Source of the DNA: Kushneria indalinina DSM 14324
Lineage (GTDB): Bacteria; Pseudomonadota; Gammaproteobacteria; Pseudomonadales; Halomonadaceae
Length of the DNA: 64,000 nucleotides
Reading direction: 5' to 3'
Assembly: GCF_003385845.1 (NCBI RefSeq)
Contig: NZ_QRDJ01000008.1
Coordinates: forward strand, 186,001 to 250,000
Made by a program: the position numbers and the translations under genes. Position 1 is the stretch's first letter; each line of letters starts with the position of its first letter. The notes beneath the pieces were generated by a model. That model was not told where the DNA came from and made no database searches. It saw nothing but the letters and a program-made list of their open reading frames with translations. Positions 38,160 to 47,990 of this stretch are shown here, piece after piece.

Positions 38160-39029
38160 ATGGCAGCTATCAGCGCATCTCTGGTCAAGGAACTACGCGA
38201 GCGCACCGGGCTTGGCATGATGGAGTGCAAAAAGGCACTCTCCGAAGCCGATGGTGACATCGATACCGCGATTGAAAATCTGCGCAAGAACGCAGGGCTC
38301 AAGTCCGCCAAGAAGGCCGGCCGTGTGGCTGCTGAAGGCGCGGTACTGACGCGCGTTGACGACAGCGGCACGACTGCCGTCATGCTGGAAGTCAACTCCG
38401 AGACCGACTTCGTATCGCGTGATGACAACTTCAAGAACTTTGCCAATGAAGTCGTCAGCAAAGTGCTCGACACTCGTAACGAAGACATCGCCGTGGTGAT
38501 GGAAGGCGAGCTGGAAGATGCCCGCGCGCAGCTGGTGCAGAAGATCGGCGAGAACATCACCGTACGTCGTGCCGCCGTGATCGATGCGCCCGAAGGCGGC
38601 AGCGTCGGTGCCTATGTGCATGGTGATCGCATTGGTGCGGTCGTGGTGCTCACTGGCGGCAATCAGGACGTCGCACGCGATATCGCCATGCACGTGGCAG
38701 CGATCAATCCGTCGGTCTCGCATCCCGAGAAGATGCCCCAGGCCGAGCTCGACAGCGAGAAGGCGATCATCCTGGCGCAGCCCGACATGGCCGGCAAGCC
38801 TGCCGAAATCGCTGAAAAGATGGTGCAGGGTCGCCTGAAGAAGTATCTTGCCGAAAACAGCCTGATCAATCAGCCTTTCGTCAAGGATCAGAACGTGACC
38901 GTGGCCGAATACGCCAAGCAGGCGGGCGCTGAAGTTGTTAGCTTTGTGCGCTTTGAAGTCGGCGAAGGTATCGAGAAGGAAGAAGTCGACTTCGCCAAGG
39001 AAGTCATGGAGCAGGCGCGCCGTAGCTGA
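38160..39029 (+). CDS. tsf: Translation elongation factor Ts
   Basis: Nucleotide-exchange factor for EF-Tu. The 289-residue protein begins [20 protein letters not shown], with the family motifs [14 protein letters not shown] and SETDFVSR and a conserved dimerisation core. AGAGG precedes ATG 38160. Followed by two tandem hairpins before pyrH. Confidence 0.98.
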   Translation: MAAISASLVKELRERTGLGMMECKKALSEADGDIDTAIENLRKNAGLKSAKKAGRVAAEGAVLTRVDDSGTTAVMLEVNSETDFVSRDDNFKNFANEVVSKVLDTRNEDIAVVMEGELEDARAQLVQKIGENITVRRAAVIDAPEGGSVGAYVHGDRIGAVVVLTGGNQDVARDIAMHVAAINPSVSHPEKMPQAELDSEKAIILAQPDMAGKPAEIAEKMVQGRLKKYLAENSLINQPFVKDQNVTVAEYAKQAGAEVVSFVRFEVGEGIEKEEVDFAKEVMEQARRS

Positions 39030-39046
39030 TCGGGCGTGTCGCTTCC

Positions 39047-39078
39047 CGCCTGCAGCCAGGGTTGGCTGCAGGCGTTTT
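39047..39078 (+). terminator. Intrinsic terminator after tsf
   Basis: CGCCTGCAGCC (39047-39057) pairs with GGCTGCAGGCG (39064-39074), loop of 6, followed by TTTT (39075-39078). Confidence 0.85.
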
Positions 39079-39104
39079 GAAGGCGTGCGTTCGCGCACGC
39101 CTTC
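39079..39104 (+). repeat. Second, UUCG-capped hairpin immediately after the tsf terminator
   Basis: GAAGGCGTGCG (39079-39089) and CGCACGCCTTC (39094-39104) form a perfect 11-bp stem closed by TTCG, an exceptionally stable tetraloop. No T-tract follows. It starts directly after the first terminator's U-run. Confidence 0.75.
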
Positions 39105-39190
39105 GCGTATCTGCTCGGGCATGACATTTATTGTCATGGCCGGCGATACTTCTCACGTTTTCTCCCCTCGGGCCATCAGGAGGATGTCAC

Positions 39191-39931
39191 ATGCCCCCCA
39201 ATACTGAACGTAGCGCCAAGTACAAGCGTATTCTGCTCAAGCTCTCGGGTGAGGCGCTGACGGGCGAACAGGACTTCGGTATTGATCCAAAGGTTCTGGA
39301 TCGCATGGCGCTGGAGATCGGCCAACTGGTGGGCATTGGTGTCCAGGTGGGTATCGTGGTCGGCGGTGGCAACCTGTTTCGCGGCGCGGCACTTCACGAA
39401 GCCGGCATGGACCGGGTGACCGGTGACCACATGGGCATGCTGGCCACGGTCATGAACGCGCTGGCCATGCGTGATGCGCTGGAGCGCGCCAACATTCGCT
39501 CGCGCGTCATGTCCGCCATTCCGATGAGCGGCGTGGTCGAGCATTACGATCGCCGTACGGCCATACGCTACCTGACCTCCGGTGATGTCGTGATCTTCTC
39601 GGCAGGCACCGGTAATCCCTTCTTTACCACCGATAGTGCTGCCTGCCTGCGCGGTATCGAGATCGATGCCAACGTGGTCATCAAGGCCACCAAGGTCGAC
39701 GGTGTTTACGACAAGGACCCCGTCAAGCATCCCGATGCCGCCAAGTATGAGCGACTCAGCTACGATGATGTACTCGACCAGAAGCTCGGGGTCATGGATT
39801 TGACCGCCATCTGCCTGGTACGTGACCATGACATGCCGGTTCGCGTCTTCGACATGACGCGTCATGGCGCACTGTTGAATCTTGTCATGGGTGGTCGTGA
39901 AGGCACTATCGTCGATAACGGCCCGGTGTAA
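39191..39931 (+). CDS. pyrH: UMP kinase
   Basis: Phosphorylates UMP to UDP; hexameric bacterial enzyme of the amino acid kinase fold. ATG 39191 with AGGAGG seven bases upstream gives 246 residues. Motifs include [24 protein letters not shown] and the [16 protein letters not shown] region. Gene order rpsB-tsf-pyrH-frr is conserved. Confidence 0.98.
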   Translation: MPPNTERSAKYKRILLKLSGEALTGEQDFGIDPKVLDRMALEIGQLVGIGVQVGIVVGGGNLFRGAALHEAGMDRVTGDHMGMLATVMNALAMRDALERANIRSRVMSAIPMSGVVEHYDRRTAIRYLTSGDVVIFSAGTGNPFFTTDSAACLRGIEIDANVVIKATKVDGVYDKDPVKHPDAAKYERLSYDDVLDQKLGVMDLTAICLVRDHDMPVRVFDMTRHGALLNLVMGGREGTIVDNGPV

Positions 39932-39959
39932 TTACAAGGCTGAGCAGAGGATTTACAAA

Positions 39960-40517
39960 GTGATCAACGAGATCCAGAAAGACGCCGAAAACCGCATGCA
40001 GAAAAGCGTTGAATCGCTGCAGTCGGCCTTTGGCAAGATCCGTACCGGACGTGCCCATCCCAGCATTCTCGATGCCGTTCGCGTTGAATACTATGGTGCC
40101 GAGATGCCGCTGTCTCAGGTGGCCAACGTTAATGTCGAGGATGCTCGTACGCTGTCAGTAGTCCCCTGGGAAAGAACCATGGTACCCAAGGTGGAAAAGG
40201 CCATCATGACAGCAGATCTGGGCCTGAATCCGTCCACGGCAGGAACGGTCATTCGCGTGCCAATGCCGGCGCTGACCGAAGAGACCCGCAAGGGCTATAC
40301 CAAACAGGCGCGCTCCGAAGCCGAGCATGCCAAGGTGGCCGTGCGCAATATTCGTCGCGATGCCAATGGTGATTTGAAATCCCTTCTCAAGCAGAAGGAC
40401 ATTTCGGAAGATGAAGAGCGTCAGGCGCAGGACGGTATCCAGAAGCTGACCGACCGCTTCATTGCCGAGATCGACAAGTCGCTTGAGCAAAAGGAAAGCG
40501 ATCTGATGCAGGTCTGA
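39960..40517 (+). CDS. frr: Ribosome recycling factor
   Basis: Splits post-termination ribosomes together with EF-G. The start is GTG 39960 ([19 protein letters not shown]) with AGAGG upstream, giving 185 residues, the E. coli length. Family motif [13 protein letters not shown] and the basic helical arm [20 protein letters not shown] are present. Lies 28 bases after pyrH. Confidence 0.97.
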   Translation: MINEIQKDAENRMQKSVESLQSAFGKIRTGRAHPSILDAVRVEYYGAEMPLSQVANVNVEDARTLSVVPWERTMVPKVEKAIMTADLGLNPSTAGTVIRVPMPALTEETRKGYTKQARSEAEHAKVAVRNIRRDANGDLKSLLKQKDISEDEERQAQDGIQKLTDRFIAEIDKSLEQKESDLMQV

Positions 40518-40580
40518 TGTCCGGGCCCGAAACCATCCGACTCAGGGCGCGGCGTGCTGCCGCGTCTGCAGTGAGAAGTC

Positions 40581-41324
40581 ATGACGCCTGACAAGTTTTC
40601 AAACATGCCCCGGCATGTGGCTATTATCATGGACGGCAATAATCGCTGGGCAAAGTCACGCGGACTTTCTGGCGTACGCGGTCACCATGCCGGGGTAGAG
40701 TCGGTCAGGGCCGTGATCAAGCGCGCGGCCGAGCATCACCTTGAAGCCATCACCCTGTTTGCCTTTTCCAGTGAAAACTGGAAGCGTCCGGCACAGGAGG
40801 TCAGTGCCCTGATGGAGCTTTTCATCATGGCGCTCAAGCGTGAGGTGTCCCGACTGCATAAAAACGGCATCCGTCTGTGCATCGTTGGAGACCGTTCAAG
40901 GCTTTCGACATCGCTGAATCGCGCCATCGAACGCGCCGAGCACCTGACCCGTCACAATCAGGGGCTGAAGCTGATCATTGCGGTCAACTATGGCGGTCGC
41001 TGGGATATTGCCGGTGCCGCGCAGCGTCTGGCCCGTCAGGTTGAAGAAGGCCAGCTTGCGGCTGATGATATCGACGAAACGCTTTTCGATCGTGAAATGT
41101 CAGCGACCGGGATCCCGGAAGTGGATCTGTGTATTCGCACCAGCGGTGAGCAGCGCATCAGTAACTTTATTCTGTGGCAGATGGCCTATGCAGAATTTTA
41201 CTTTTCACCGCTTTACTGGCCTGACTTTGGTGCCGAGGCCTTTGATGAAGCGCTAGGCGTTTATTCCGGTCGCAAGCGACGTTTCGGCATGACCGACGAA
41301 CAAATCGAGGTTCAGGGTGCTTAA
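40581..41324 (+). CDS. uppS: Undecaprenyl diphosphate synthase (cis-prenyltransferase)
   Basis: Makes undecaprenyl diphosphate, the lipid carrier for peptidoglycan and O-antigen. The 247-residue protein has HVAIIMDGNNRWAK (catalytic Asp), GHHAGVESV, FAFSSENWKRP and RTSGEQRISNFILWQ. The end overlaps the cdsA start by 8 bases. Confidence 0.97.
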   Translation: MTPDKFSNMPRHVAIIMDGNNRWAKSRGLSGVRGHHAGVESVRAVIKRAAEHHLEAITLFAFSSENWKRPAQEVSALMELFIMALKREVSRLHKNGIRLCIVGDRSRLSTSLNRAIERAEHLTRHNQGLKLIIAVNYGGRWDIAGAAQRLARQVEEGQLAADDIDETLFDREMSATGIPEVDLCIRTSGEQRISNFILWQMAYAEFYFSPLYWPDFGAEAFDEALGVYSGRKRRFGMTDEQIEVQGA

Positions 41325-42114
41325 ACAACGGGTGTTGACAGCGCTGGCCATCGGGCCCACGTCACTGGTGCTGCTGTTCGTGCTGGGCGGCGGCTGGTTT
41401 GCCACTTTTGTAGGTCTTCTGGTCGCGGCGTCTGCGTGGGAGTGGTCCAATCTTTCCGGTGGCGAGGCTCTCAAGGATCGTGCGCTCTTTACGATCACGG
41501 TGATCGCCCTGATGGCGCTGGGCTGGTCATCCGGTCTTGCCCTGCATACCTGGCCCCTATGGATTGCGCTGGTGGGCTGGCTGCTGTGTCTGTACTGGGT
41601 TGTCAGCTATCCCGAAAGACTTGATCAGTGGCAGAGTCGTGGCGTGCGCTATGTCATGGGACTGTGGGCGCTGCTGCCCTGCTGGGTGGGCCTTTTGCTG
41701 CTGCGCGAATCGCCTGTCTGGCTGCTTTATGTCCTGTTGCTGGTCTGGGGCGCGGATATCGCGGCCTATTTTGCCGGACGTGCCTATGGCAACCGCAAGC
41801 TGGCGCCCAATGTCAGCCCCGGTAAATCCTGGGCGGGTGTTTACGGGGCGCTGGGTGGAACGGCCCTTCTGGCACTGCTCATGGCGCTGTGGCAGGGCAT
41901 GGGCATTGGTCAGACGCTGGTGCTGATCATCATCAGTGCCATCGTGACCGCGGCCTCGGTGCTGGGTGATCTCAACGAGAGCATGCTCAAGCGCTATCGC
42001 GGCATCAAGGATTCCGGCAACCTGCTGCCGGGCCACGGCGGGCTACTGGACAGAATCGACAGCCTGACGGCCGCCATCCCCATTTTTGCCCTGCTGGCGC
42101 CCTGGATCGGTTAA
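41317..42114 (+). CDS. cdsA: Phosphatidate cytidylyltransferase
   Basis: Makes CDP-diacylglycerol, precursor of all phospholipids. GTG 41317, overlapping uppS, gives 265 residues with about seven or eight membrane segments. The family signature near the C-terminus is SVLGDLNESMLKRYRGIKDSG followed by LLPGHGGLLDRIDSL, containing the metal-binding Asp residues. Confidence 0.96.
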   Translation: MLKQRVLTALAIGPTSLVLLFVLGGGWFATFVGLLVAASAWEWSNLSGGEALKDRALFTITVIALMALGWSSGLALHTWPLWIALVGWLLCLYWVVSYPERLDQWQSRGVRYVMGLWALLPCWVGLLLLRESPVWLLYVLLLVWGADIAAYFAGRAYGNRKLAPNVSPGKSWAGVYGALGGTALLALLMALWQGMGIGQTLVLIIISAIVTAASVLGDLNESMLKRYRGIKDSGNLLPGHGGLLDRIDSLTAAIPIFALLAPWIG

Positions 42115-42228
42115 CTACCGCCAGTATGAACCCTGTGGCTCGCGACCGATGGTCGATGCAGGTGATCGAATCCGTCCGGGCCACGCTTTTCGTGCCTCCC
42201 ATCCGCTTCAGCTTTCAGGATCTCTTTC

Positions 42229-43419
42229 ATGCAGACTGTCACCCTGCTGGGGGCCACCGGCTCGATTGGTACCAGTGCCCTTGATGTCATCGAACGCCAT
42301 CCTGATCGCTATCATCTGCATGCGCTGACCGCGCATTCAAGCGTTGAAAAGCTGCTGGCGCTGTGTCTGAAGCATCAACCCGAGCATGCCGTTCTGGGCG
42401 GTGAAGACAGCGCCCATCGGCTGAGCTCGGCGCTGAAGGACCATGACATCAAAACCCGGGTCAGCTGGGGCGAGCAGGCACTGTGCGAGGTGGCAGGCAA
42501 TGCAGAGGTGGTAGTGGCCGGTATCGTGGGGGCGGCAGGGCTGATGCCGACGCTTGCGGCAGTGCGTGCCGGGCGTCGTATCCTGCTGGCCAACAAGGAA
42601 GCGCTGGTGATGAGCGGTGCGCTGTTCATGCGCGAGGTGGCGCAATCCGGTGCGGTACTGCTGCCGCTGGACTCCGAACACAACGCCATCTTTCAGTGTC
42701 TGCCGCGTGAGCATCGCGGTGGCCTTGAGCGTCATGGCATTACCCGTTTGCTGCTGACGGCGTCTGGTGGCCCTTTCCGTGACCATGGCCGGGAAACACT
42801 GGCGCAGGTAACGCCGGAGCAGGCATGCGCCCATCCCAACTGGTCCATGGGGCGCAAGATATCGGTGGATAGCGCCACGCTGATGAACAAGGGGCTTGAG
42901 CTGATCGAGGCCTGCTGGCTTTTCGATGCCACCCCTGATCAGATCGAGGTGGTCGTGCACCCGCAAAGCGTGATTCATTCCATGGCAGCCTACAGCGATG
43001 GCTCGGTACTGGCGCAGCTGGGCAACCCCGATATGCGCACGCCGATTGCGCATGCGCTGGCCTGGCCCGAGCGTATCGATGCCGGCGTTGAACCACTGGA
43101 TCTTTTCACGGTGGCGCGTCTTGATTTTCAAACACCCGATCTTGAGTGCTTTCCCTGTCTGCGGCTCGCTCGCGAGGCCATGGTGACCGGTGGGACAGCG
43201 CCGGCCGTGCTCAACGCGGCCAACGAGATCGCGGTGGAGGCCTTTCTGGCAGGCACTATCGGCTTCAACGATATTCCGGTGGTGGTTGAAACCGTCATGG
43301 GCCGCATCGAGCGATGCAGCGCTGACGAGCTTGACGTGATTCTGGCGCACGACCGTCAGGCCCGGAGCGAGGCACAAAATGTGATTAACGAGCTGGCCGT
43401 AACGGCTGCCGGAGGATAG
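42229..43419 (+). CDS. dxr: 1-deoxy-D-xylulose 5-phosphate reductoisomerase
   Basis: Second enzyme of the MEP isoprenoid pathway, NADPH- and metal-dependent. The 396-residue protein has the NADPH motif [25 protein letters not shown], the metal site [12 protein letters not shown], the flexible loop segment ASGGPFRD and [20 protein letters not shown]. It follows cdsA after 114 bases, an order seen in pseudomonads, whereas in E. coli dxr precedes uppS. Confidence 0.97.
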   Translation: MQTVTLLGATGSIGTSALDVIERHPDRYHLHALTAHSSVEKLLALCLKHQPEHAVLGGEDSAHRLSSALKDHDIKTRVSWGEQALCEVAGNAEVVVAGIVGAAGLMPTLAAVRAGRRILLANKEALVMSGALFMREVAQSGAVLLPLDSEHNAIFQCLPREHRGGLERHGITRLLLTASGGPFRDHGRETLAQVTPEQACAHPNWSMGRKISVDSATLMNKGLELIEACWLFDATPDQIEVVVHPQSVIHSMAAYSDGSVLAQLGNPDMRTPIAHALAWPERIDAGVEPLDLFTVARLDFQTPDLECFPCLRLAREAMVTGGTAPAVLNAANEIAVEAFLAGTIGFNDIPVVVETVMGRIERCSADELDVILAHDRQARSEAQNVINELAVTAAGG

Positions 43420-43421
43420 CC

Positions 43422-44771
43422 ATGGGTATCCTGCAAAATATCGTGGCGGTCATTGTTGTTCTGGGGCTTTTGATCACGATTCACGAATTCGGCCATTTCT
43501 GGGTGGCGCGGCGCTGTGGCATTCGCGTGCTGCGTTTTTCGGTTGGTTTTGGCAAGCCGCTGATCTCGCGTGTTGACCGTCATGGCACCGAGTTCGCTCT
43601 GGCCGCCATTCCGCTGGGCGGCTACGTCAAGATGCTCGATGAGCGCGAGGGGCCGGTAGAGCCCGGTGAACAGCATCTGGCCTTCAATCGCCAGCATGTT
43701 CTTAAACGCATTGCCGTGGTCATCGCAGGGCCGTTGGCCAACTTTATTCTGGCGGTGGTGGCCTACTGGGTCATGTTCATGGTCGGTACCACCGCGATTG
43801 TGCCCATGGTAGGCGAGGTCAGCCCGGACTCGCCCGCCGCACGCGGTGGTTTGCAAAACGGTCAGGAAATCGTGGCGGTTCAGGGACGCCAGACGCCGGA
43901 CTGGAACGGGGTCAATCTGGCGCTGGTGGCCGAGATCGGTGCCAGCGGTCATCTCGAGGTCTCAACGCGCAATGACCAGGGGCGCCTTGAAGAGCACCGG
44001 CTGCCGGTCGAGCGCTTCATGGCGCGTCAGAACCCGCCCGAACCGCTGCGCACGCTCGGCTTTACGCCCTGGCGTCCTGACATTGCGCCCGTGATCGGAC
44101 AGGTGCTTGATGACAGCCCGGCAGCGAAAGGCGGTCTGCAGGCGGGAGATCGCATCAGATCAGTGAATGGTCAGCCGGTATCACAGTGGGAGGCGCTGGT
44201 CTCCCGGATACAGGCATCTGCCAATACGCCGCTCGAGATGCGGGTAGAGCGTGATGGCCGCGATATGATGCTGACGGTCACGCCCGAGGCGCGTGAGCAA
44301 AACGGAGAGACCGCCGGCTTCATGGGCGCCGGTGCCGGCAGCGTCAGCTGGCCGCCGGAGTATCAGCGCGCCCTGTCATGGGGGCCGCTGGGCGCTGTGG
44401 GCCAGGCGTTGTCGCGAACCGGTGAAATGACCTCCCTGACCGTGGGTGCCATCGGCAAGATGATCACGGGCCTGATTTCGCCGTCCAATCTTTCCGGGCC
44501 GATCACGATCGCCCGAGTGGCAGGCGATTCGGCCCGGTCAGGGTTTGAAACCTTCATCAGTTTTCTGGCCTATCTCTCCATCAGTCTTGGCGTACTAAAC
44601 CTGTTGCCGGTCCCGGTACTGGATGGTGGCCATCTTGTGTATTACCTCATTGAGCTTGTTCGAGGGCGGCCGGTGCCAGAGCGTGTGCAGGCATTCGGGT
44701 TGCGTATCGGCATGGCACTGATCGCCTCGCTGATGCTGATGGCCTTTTACTTTGACATCATGCGTCTTTGA
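43422..44771 (+). CDS. rseP: Site-2 intramembrane protease RseP
   Basis: Inner-membrane zinc metalloprotease that cleaves anti-sigma factor RseA in the sigma-E envelope response. The 449-residue protein has HEFGH (zinc) in the first membrane helix, two periplasmic PDZ domains (about 125-290) and the second metal motif LDGGHLVYY in the C-terminal membrane part. GGAGG precedes ATG 43422, 2 bases after the dxr stop. Neighbouring bamA and skp are classic sigma-E-linked genes. Confidence 0.96.
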   Translation: MGILQNIVAVIVVLGLLITIHEFGHFWVARRCGIRVLRFSVGFGKPLISRVDRHGTEFALAAIPLGGYVKMLDEREGPVEPGEQHLAFNRQHVLKRIAVVIAGPLANFILAVVAYWVMFMVGTTAIVPMVGEVSPDSPAARGGLQNGQEIVAVQGRQTPDWNGVNLALVAEIGASGHLEVSTRNDQGRLEEHRLPVERFMARQNPPEPLRTLGFTPWRPDIAPVIGQVLDDSPAAKGGLQAGDRIRSVNGQPVSQWEALVSRIQASANTPLEMRVERDGRDMMLTVTPEAREQNGETAGFMGAGAGSVSWPPEYQRALSWGPLGAVGQALSRTGEMTSLTVGAIGKMITGLISPSNLSGPITIARVAGDSARSGFETFISFLAYLSISLGVLNLLPVPVLDGGHLVYYLIELVRGRPVPERVQAFGLRIGMALIASLMLMAFYFDIMRL

Positions 44772-44857
44772 CGGCTTCGATGGCTGCGGGCGTGACAGCC
44801 CGGGCGGCTGGCGTCGCCATTATTACAAATTCTGTACCGAGCCCATGACGTCGGCGC

Positions 44858-44885
44858 TTGTCAGGGTGGTGGGGTTGTGTATAAG
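44858..44885 (+). promoter_or_regulatory. Candidate promoter upstream of bamA
   Basis: TTGTCA (44858-44863), a 16-base spacer and TATAAG (44880-44885) in the 310-base rseP-bamA gap. Transcription would begin about 190 bases before bamA. No convincing sigma-E site (GGAACTT with TCTGA) was seen. The remainder of the gap (44772-44857 and 44886-45081) shows no gene or hairpin that I can support. Confidence 0.55.
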
Positions 44886-45081
44886 GTGCCTGTTCCCGTC
44901 AGGGTGGTTGATGGCTACTGCTGGCGTATCTGGAGTGTCATACTGGCCTTCCCGCTCGGAGCATCGATGTCGATAAACGAAACGGTTTCCTTTTTGTTGG
45001 ACCCTGTCAGGGCATTGGCATGAATCTTGAGCAAAAGCGGGCCCCGAGTGGGCGGAATTCTGTAACAAGCGAAATGACGGC

Positions 45082-47415
45082 ATGAAGATTAGAGCTACAG
45101 GTTGGGCGGTGTTGTTAATGGGCGCCTCCCAGGCGGCGTTTGCCGTGTCCTTCGAGGTTTCCGATATTCGCGTGGAAGGGTTGCAGCGTGTTTCTGCGGG
45201 GACCGTGTTCAACGCGCTGCCCGTTTCCGCTCACGATACGGTCAACGATGAATCCATCTCCAATGCCGGCAGGGCGCTTTTTCGTACGGGCCTTTTTGAT
45301 GATGTGCAGCTGGGTCGGGATGGTGACGTTCTGGTCATCGATGTCGATGAACGCCCCTCCATTGCCAACATCAACATCAATGGCAACTCCAAGATTCCTG
45401 AGGACCAGCTCAGGCAGGGCCTGAGCGATGCAGGACTTGCCGAGGGGCAGGTGCTTCAGCGCTCAACGCTTGAAGAGATGCAGCGCGAGCTCGAGCGGGT
45501 CTATCAGGGGCAGGGACGTTACAGCGCCAGCATTTCAACCTCGGTCCACGAGCGCGACCAAAACCGCGTGCAGGTTGATATTGATATCAACGAAGGCAAC
45601 GTGGCGCGTATCAAGCAGATCAACATCGTGGGCAACCAGGATTTTGATGACGAGACTCTCCAGGGCCAGTTTGAGCTGGAAGACCGGCCGGGCTGGTTCT
45701 TTGGCTGGTTCTCGTCCGATCAGTACTCCCGCGAGCAGCTTCAGGGCGACCTGGACCGTTTGCGTTCATGGTATCTGGATCGCGGCTATGTCAATTTCTC
45801 CATCGACTCCACCCAGGTCTCGATCAGCCCTGACAAGTCCTCCATCTATGTCACGGTCAATATCGATGAAGGCCAGCGCTACCGCTTTGGTGATATCAAC
45901 TTCGCCGGCAGCATCGAAATGTCCGATGATGAGGCGCGTGGCCTGGTTCAGGCCAAAAGCGGCGAGATATTTTCCCAGTCGGACCTGACGGCCTCTTCCG
46001 AGGCGCTTCGCAAGGCGCTTGGTGCGCAGGGCTTCGCCTTCGCCCGCATCGAGGCCGTGCCCAATATTCATGAAAACGACGATCGGGTCGACGTGACCTT
46101 CAACGTTGATCCGGGCCGTCGTGCCTATGTCCGCCGCGTCAACTTCCGGGGCAATACCACTACCGCCGATGAAGTCCTGCGGCGTGAGATGACCCAGCTT
46201 GAGGGGGCGCCGGCGTCCACTGACGCCATCAGTGACTCTCAGGCACGTCTTGAACGGCTGGGCTTTTTTCGTCAGGTCGAGGTCAATACCCAGCCGGTGG
46301 CCGATACGCCCGATCAGTTGGATGTGACCTATAACGTTGAAGAGCAGCCCTCGGGCAGCATTTCGGCAAGCCTTGGTTTTGCCCAGTCCGAGGGCATCAT
46401 CTATGGCGCCTCGCTGTCCCAGCGCAACTTCCTGGGCACGGGCAATCGCGTGGATATCGGTGCGCAGACCAGCAAGTACTACCAGAATCTGCGTTTCAGC
46501 TATACCGATCCCTACTGGACGCTGGACGGCATTTCGCGCGGCTACAACCTCTATTATCGGGCCACCGATTATGAGGACTCCGATATTTCGACCTATTCCA
46601 CCGACGCCTTTGGCGGCGGGGTGAATTTCGGCTATCCGATCAGTGATCTGTCGCGCTTGAACTTCGGCATCAATCTTGAAAGCCTCCATGTCGACGACTA
46701 CGACGATTCCCCCTCTGAAATCGTTCAGTTCATCAACGACGAAGGCAAGGATTTCAATACCTACAGCCTGACCGCCGGGTGGACGCGCAATAACCTCAAC
46801 CGCGGTATCCTGCCCACGGCCGGCAGCTATCAGAACGCTTCTGTCGAAACGGCCGGTGGCGATGCGCAGTTCTACAAGCTGCGCTATCAGGGCCAGAAGC
46901 TCTTCCCGATCAAGACCGAGGAGTGGGCGCTCAAGTTCCGCTCGGAGCTGGGCTATGCCGACAGCTTTGGCGGCACCGACAACATGCCGTTTTACGAGAA
47001 CTTCTATTCGGGTGGTCTGGGCTCCGTGCGTGGCTTCCGCAGCAATACACTGGGTCAGCGCACCACCGAGCGCAACGACGGTGATGATGACACGCTGGGT
47101 GGCAATATTCTGGTGGAAGGGTCTGCCGAGCTGATCTTCCCGACGCCCTTTATCGATGACCATCGTCAGGTGCAGACCTCGTTTTTCATTGATGCTGGTA
47201 ATACCTTCCTGAGCGACTGCTATCCGGTAGAGTCGGATCGTACGTCCCAGTGCAGTTCGGGTATCGATCTGGGAGATCTTCGCTACAGCGCCGGCCTGGG
47301 GCTTTCCTGGCTGACGCCGGTCGGGCCGCTGACCTTCTCGGTAGCGCGTCCCATCAATAAAAAGGATGACGACGATACCCAGTTCTTCCAGTTTTCGCTG
47401 GGCCAGACCTTCTGA
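45082..47415 (+). CDS. bamA: Outer-membrane protein assembly factor BamA
   Basis: Central outer-membrane subunit of the BAM complex that inserts beta-barrel proteins. The 777-residue protein has a signal peptide ending AAFA at about 21, five POTRA domains (about 22-420; repeats such as VSDIRVEGLQRVSAGTV) and a C-terminal 16-strand barrel. The lid-lock motif is GSVRGFRSNTLG and the sequence ends in the canonical terminal Phe (FSLGQTF). Acidic loops suit a halophile. Followed 46 bases later by skp. Confidence 0.97.
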   Translation: MKIRATGWAVLLMGASQAAFAVSFEVSDIRVEGLQRVSAGTVFNALPVSAHDTVNDESISNAGRALFRTGLFDDVQLGRDGDVLVIDVDERPSIANININGNSKIPEDQLRQGLSDAGLAEGQVLQRSTLEEMQRELERVYQGQGRYSASISTSVHERDQNRVQVDIDINEGNVARIKQINIVGNQDFDDETLQGQFELEDRPGWFFGWFSSDQYSREQLQGDLDRLRSWYLDRGYVNFSIDSTQVSISPDKSSIYVTVNIDEGQRYRFGDINFAGSIEMSDDEARGLVQAKSGEIFSQSDLTASSEALRKALGAQGFAFARIEAVPNIHENDDRVDVTFNVDPGRRAYVRRVNFRGNTTTADEVLRREMTQLEGAPASTDAISDSQARLERLGFFRQVEVNTQPVADTPDQLDVTYNVEEQPSGSISASLGFAQSEGIIYGASLSQRNFLGTGNRVDIGAQTSKYYQNLRFSYTDPYWTLDGISRGYNLYYRATDYEDSDISTYSTDAFGGGVNFGYPISDLSRLNFGINLESLHVDDYDDSPSEIVQFINDEGKDFNTYSLTAGWTRNNLNRGILPTAGSYQNASVETAGGDAQFYKLRYQGQKLFPIKTEEWALKFRSELGYADSFGGTDNMPFYENFYSGGLGSVRGFRSNTLGQRTTERNDGDDDTLGGNILVEGSAELIFPTPFIDDHRQVQTSFFIDAGNTFLSDCYPVESDRTSQCSSGIDLGDLRYSAGLGLSWLTPVGPLTFSVARPINKKDDDDTQFFQFSLGQTF

Positions 47416-47461
47416 TGATTGGCCATTGCGTTACAATGATACGAATTTCAGGAGTTGAGTA

Positions 47462-47968
47462 ATGCGTAAGTGGATGCTGGCTCTGGCGGTGACCGGAGCA
47501 CTTGGAACGGCTGCGGGGGCTGTGCAGGCCAATGAGGTGGCGGTACTGGACTGGCAGCAGGCGCTGCTGGAGACCAGTTCGGCGCAGCAGTCGATGAACC
47601 AGCTCAAGAATCAGCTGGGGAGTCAGCAGCAGCAGGTCAGGGCGCTTGGCGAAGAGGTTCAGCGTCTGCAGCAGCGTCTGCAAAGCGATGGTGACGTCAT
47701 GTCCGACAGCGAGCGGCAAAACGTCATGCAACAACTGCGTCAGAAGGGCGGTCAGTTCCAGCAGCAACGTGGTCAGCTTGAGCAAAAGCGTGCCGAGCAG
47801 GAGGAAGCCTTCCTGAAGCAGGCACGCCCCAAACTCGATCGCGCCATCGAGCAGGTGGTCAAGCGTCACAATGTGGATGTGCTGGTCGACCGTAACAGCG
47901 TGATCTATGCAGGTGATGCGCTGGACCTGACACAGGAAGTGACCCAAACCTTCAACTCGCTCAACTGA
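47462..47968 (+). CDS. skp: Periplasmic chaperone Skp/OmpH
   Basis: Holdase that carries unfolded outer-membrane proteins to BamA. The 168-residue protein has a signal peptide (cleavage after AVQA, about 23) followed by VAVLDWQQALLETSSAQQSM and a long Gln-rich coiled-coil arm (about 45-125), and the tail region VDVLVDRNSVIYAGDALDLT. AGGAG precedes ATG 47462. Confidence 0.95.
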   Translation: MRKWMLALAVTGALGTAAGAVQANEVAVLDWQQALLETSSAQQSMNQLKNQLGSQQQQVRALGEEVQRLQQRLQSDGDVMSDSERQNVMQQLRQKGGQFQQQRGQLEQKRAEQEEAFLKQARPKLDRAIEQVVKRHNVDVLVDRNSVIYAGDALDLTQEVTQTFNSLN

Positions 47969-47990
47969 AGGCGCGCGTCGCTCCGCCAAG

